NCBI GenBank assembly: GCA_031266025.1
Contig: JAISBV010000148.1
Location: 1-44,878, forward strand
Reading direction: 5' to 3'
From: Eubacteriales Family XIII. Incertae Sedis bacterium
GTDB taxonomy: Bacteria > Bacillota > Clostridia > Peptostreptococcales > Anaerovoracaceae
DNA: 44,878 nucleotides
Numbering within the stretch: the first letter of the stretch is position 1; each line of letters starts with the position of its first letter. Position numbers and translations under genes: made by a program. Below are positions 44,709 through 44,878 of this stretch, piece by piece. A model generated the notes under the pieces. That model worked only from the letters and a program-made list of their open reading frames with translations, did not search any database and was not told where the DNA came from.

Positions 44709-44878
44709 AGAATACCATGATATCACAAAGCCGTTATTTTTGCAAACGGCCGGAATTCACGACGGTGTCAAGTTGTTCTGGATTTTATCCGTGATATTTT
44801 TTTCGGGATATCAATAATATACGAAAATGCCGTCCCTCTCTTTTTGCAAAACCGTCACGCGACGGGCGATCCCGGACA

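Noticed and set aside
1-44878. Dedicated anti-phage system, biosynthetic cluster, prophage or IS element
   Set aside because: No transposase, integrase, nuclease/toxin pair or cluster signature among the supported CDSs

Overview
The 44.9 kb window looks like chromosomal core sequence from a flagellated, Clostridia-like Firmicute. Taxonomy is inferred from gene content only. No rRNA, tRNA, IS transposase, prophage or CRISPR array was recognised. In order it holds: a radC 3' end, mreB-mreC-mreD-mrdA-minD, and convergent rodA; a FliK-like/FlhB-C-like pair and an XRE regulator; cheA, cheR, fliD, fliS and a FliT/FlgN-like gene; a minus-strand block of mreB paralog, DUF1836-like gene, carA, carB and a J-domain + degenerate-GGDEF protein; ftsE-ftsX-M23 peptidase-recJ-ctpA; a Na+/solute symporter; rpmB, Asp23-family, recG, rsmD, coaD, a coiled-coil protein, tmcAL-like and ackA; an MCP; a tRNA-Trp T-box with trpB2; and purF with an ANTAR regulator. 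The most unusual material is (i) the ackA-MCP intergenic region, with a candidate terminated structured RNA next to a ~172 bp near-complete palindrome; (ii) the J-domain/degenerate-GGDEF fusion translationally coupled to carB; (iii) a pseudo-receiver ANTAR protein next to purF; (iv) small interspersed repeats at the places where minC and minE would be expected; (v) a likely leaderless ftsEX promoter; and (vi) a well-matched sigma-28 promoter upstream of fliD. All calls come from reading the sequence; no database search or folding software was run.
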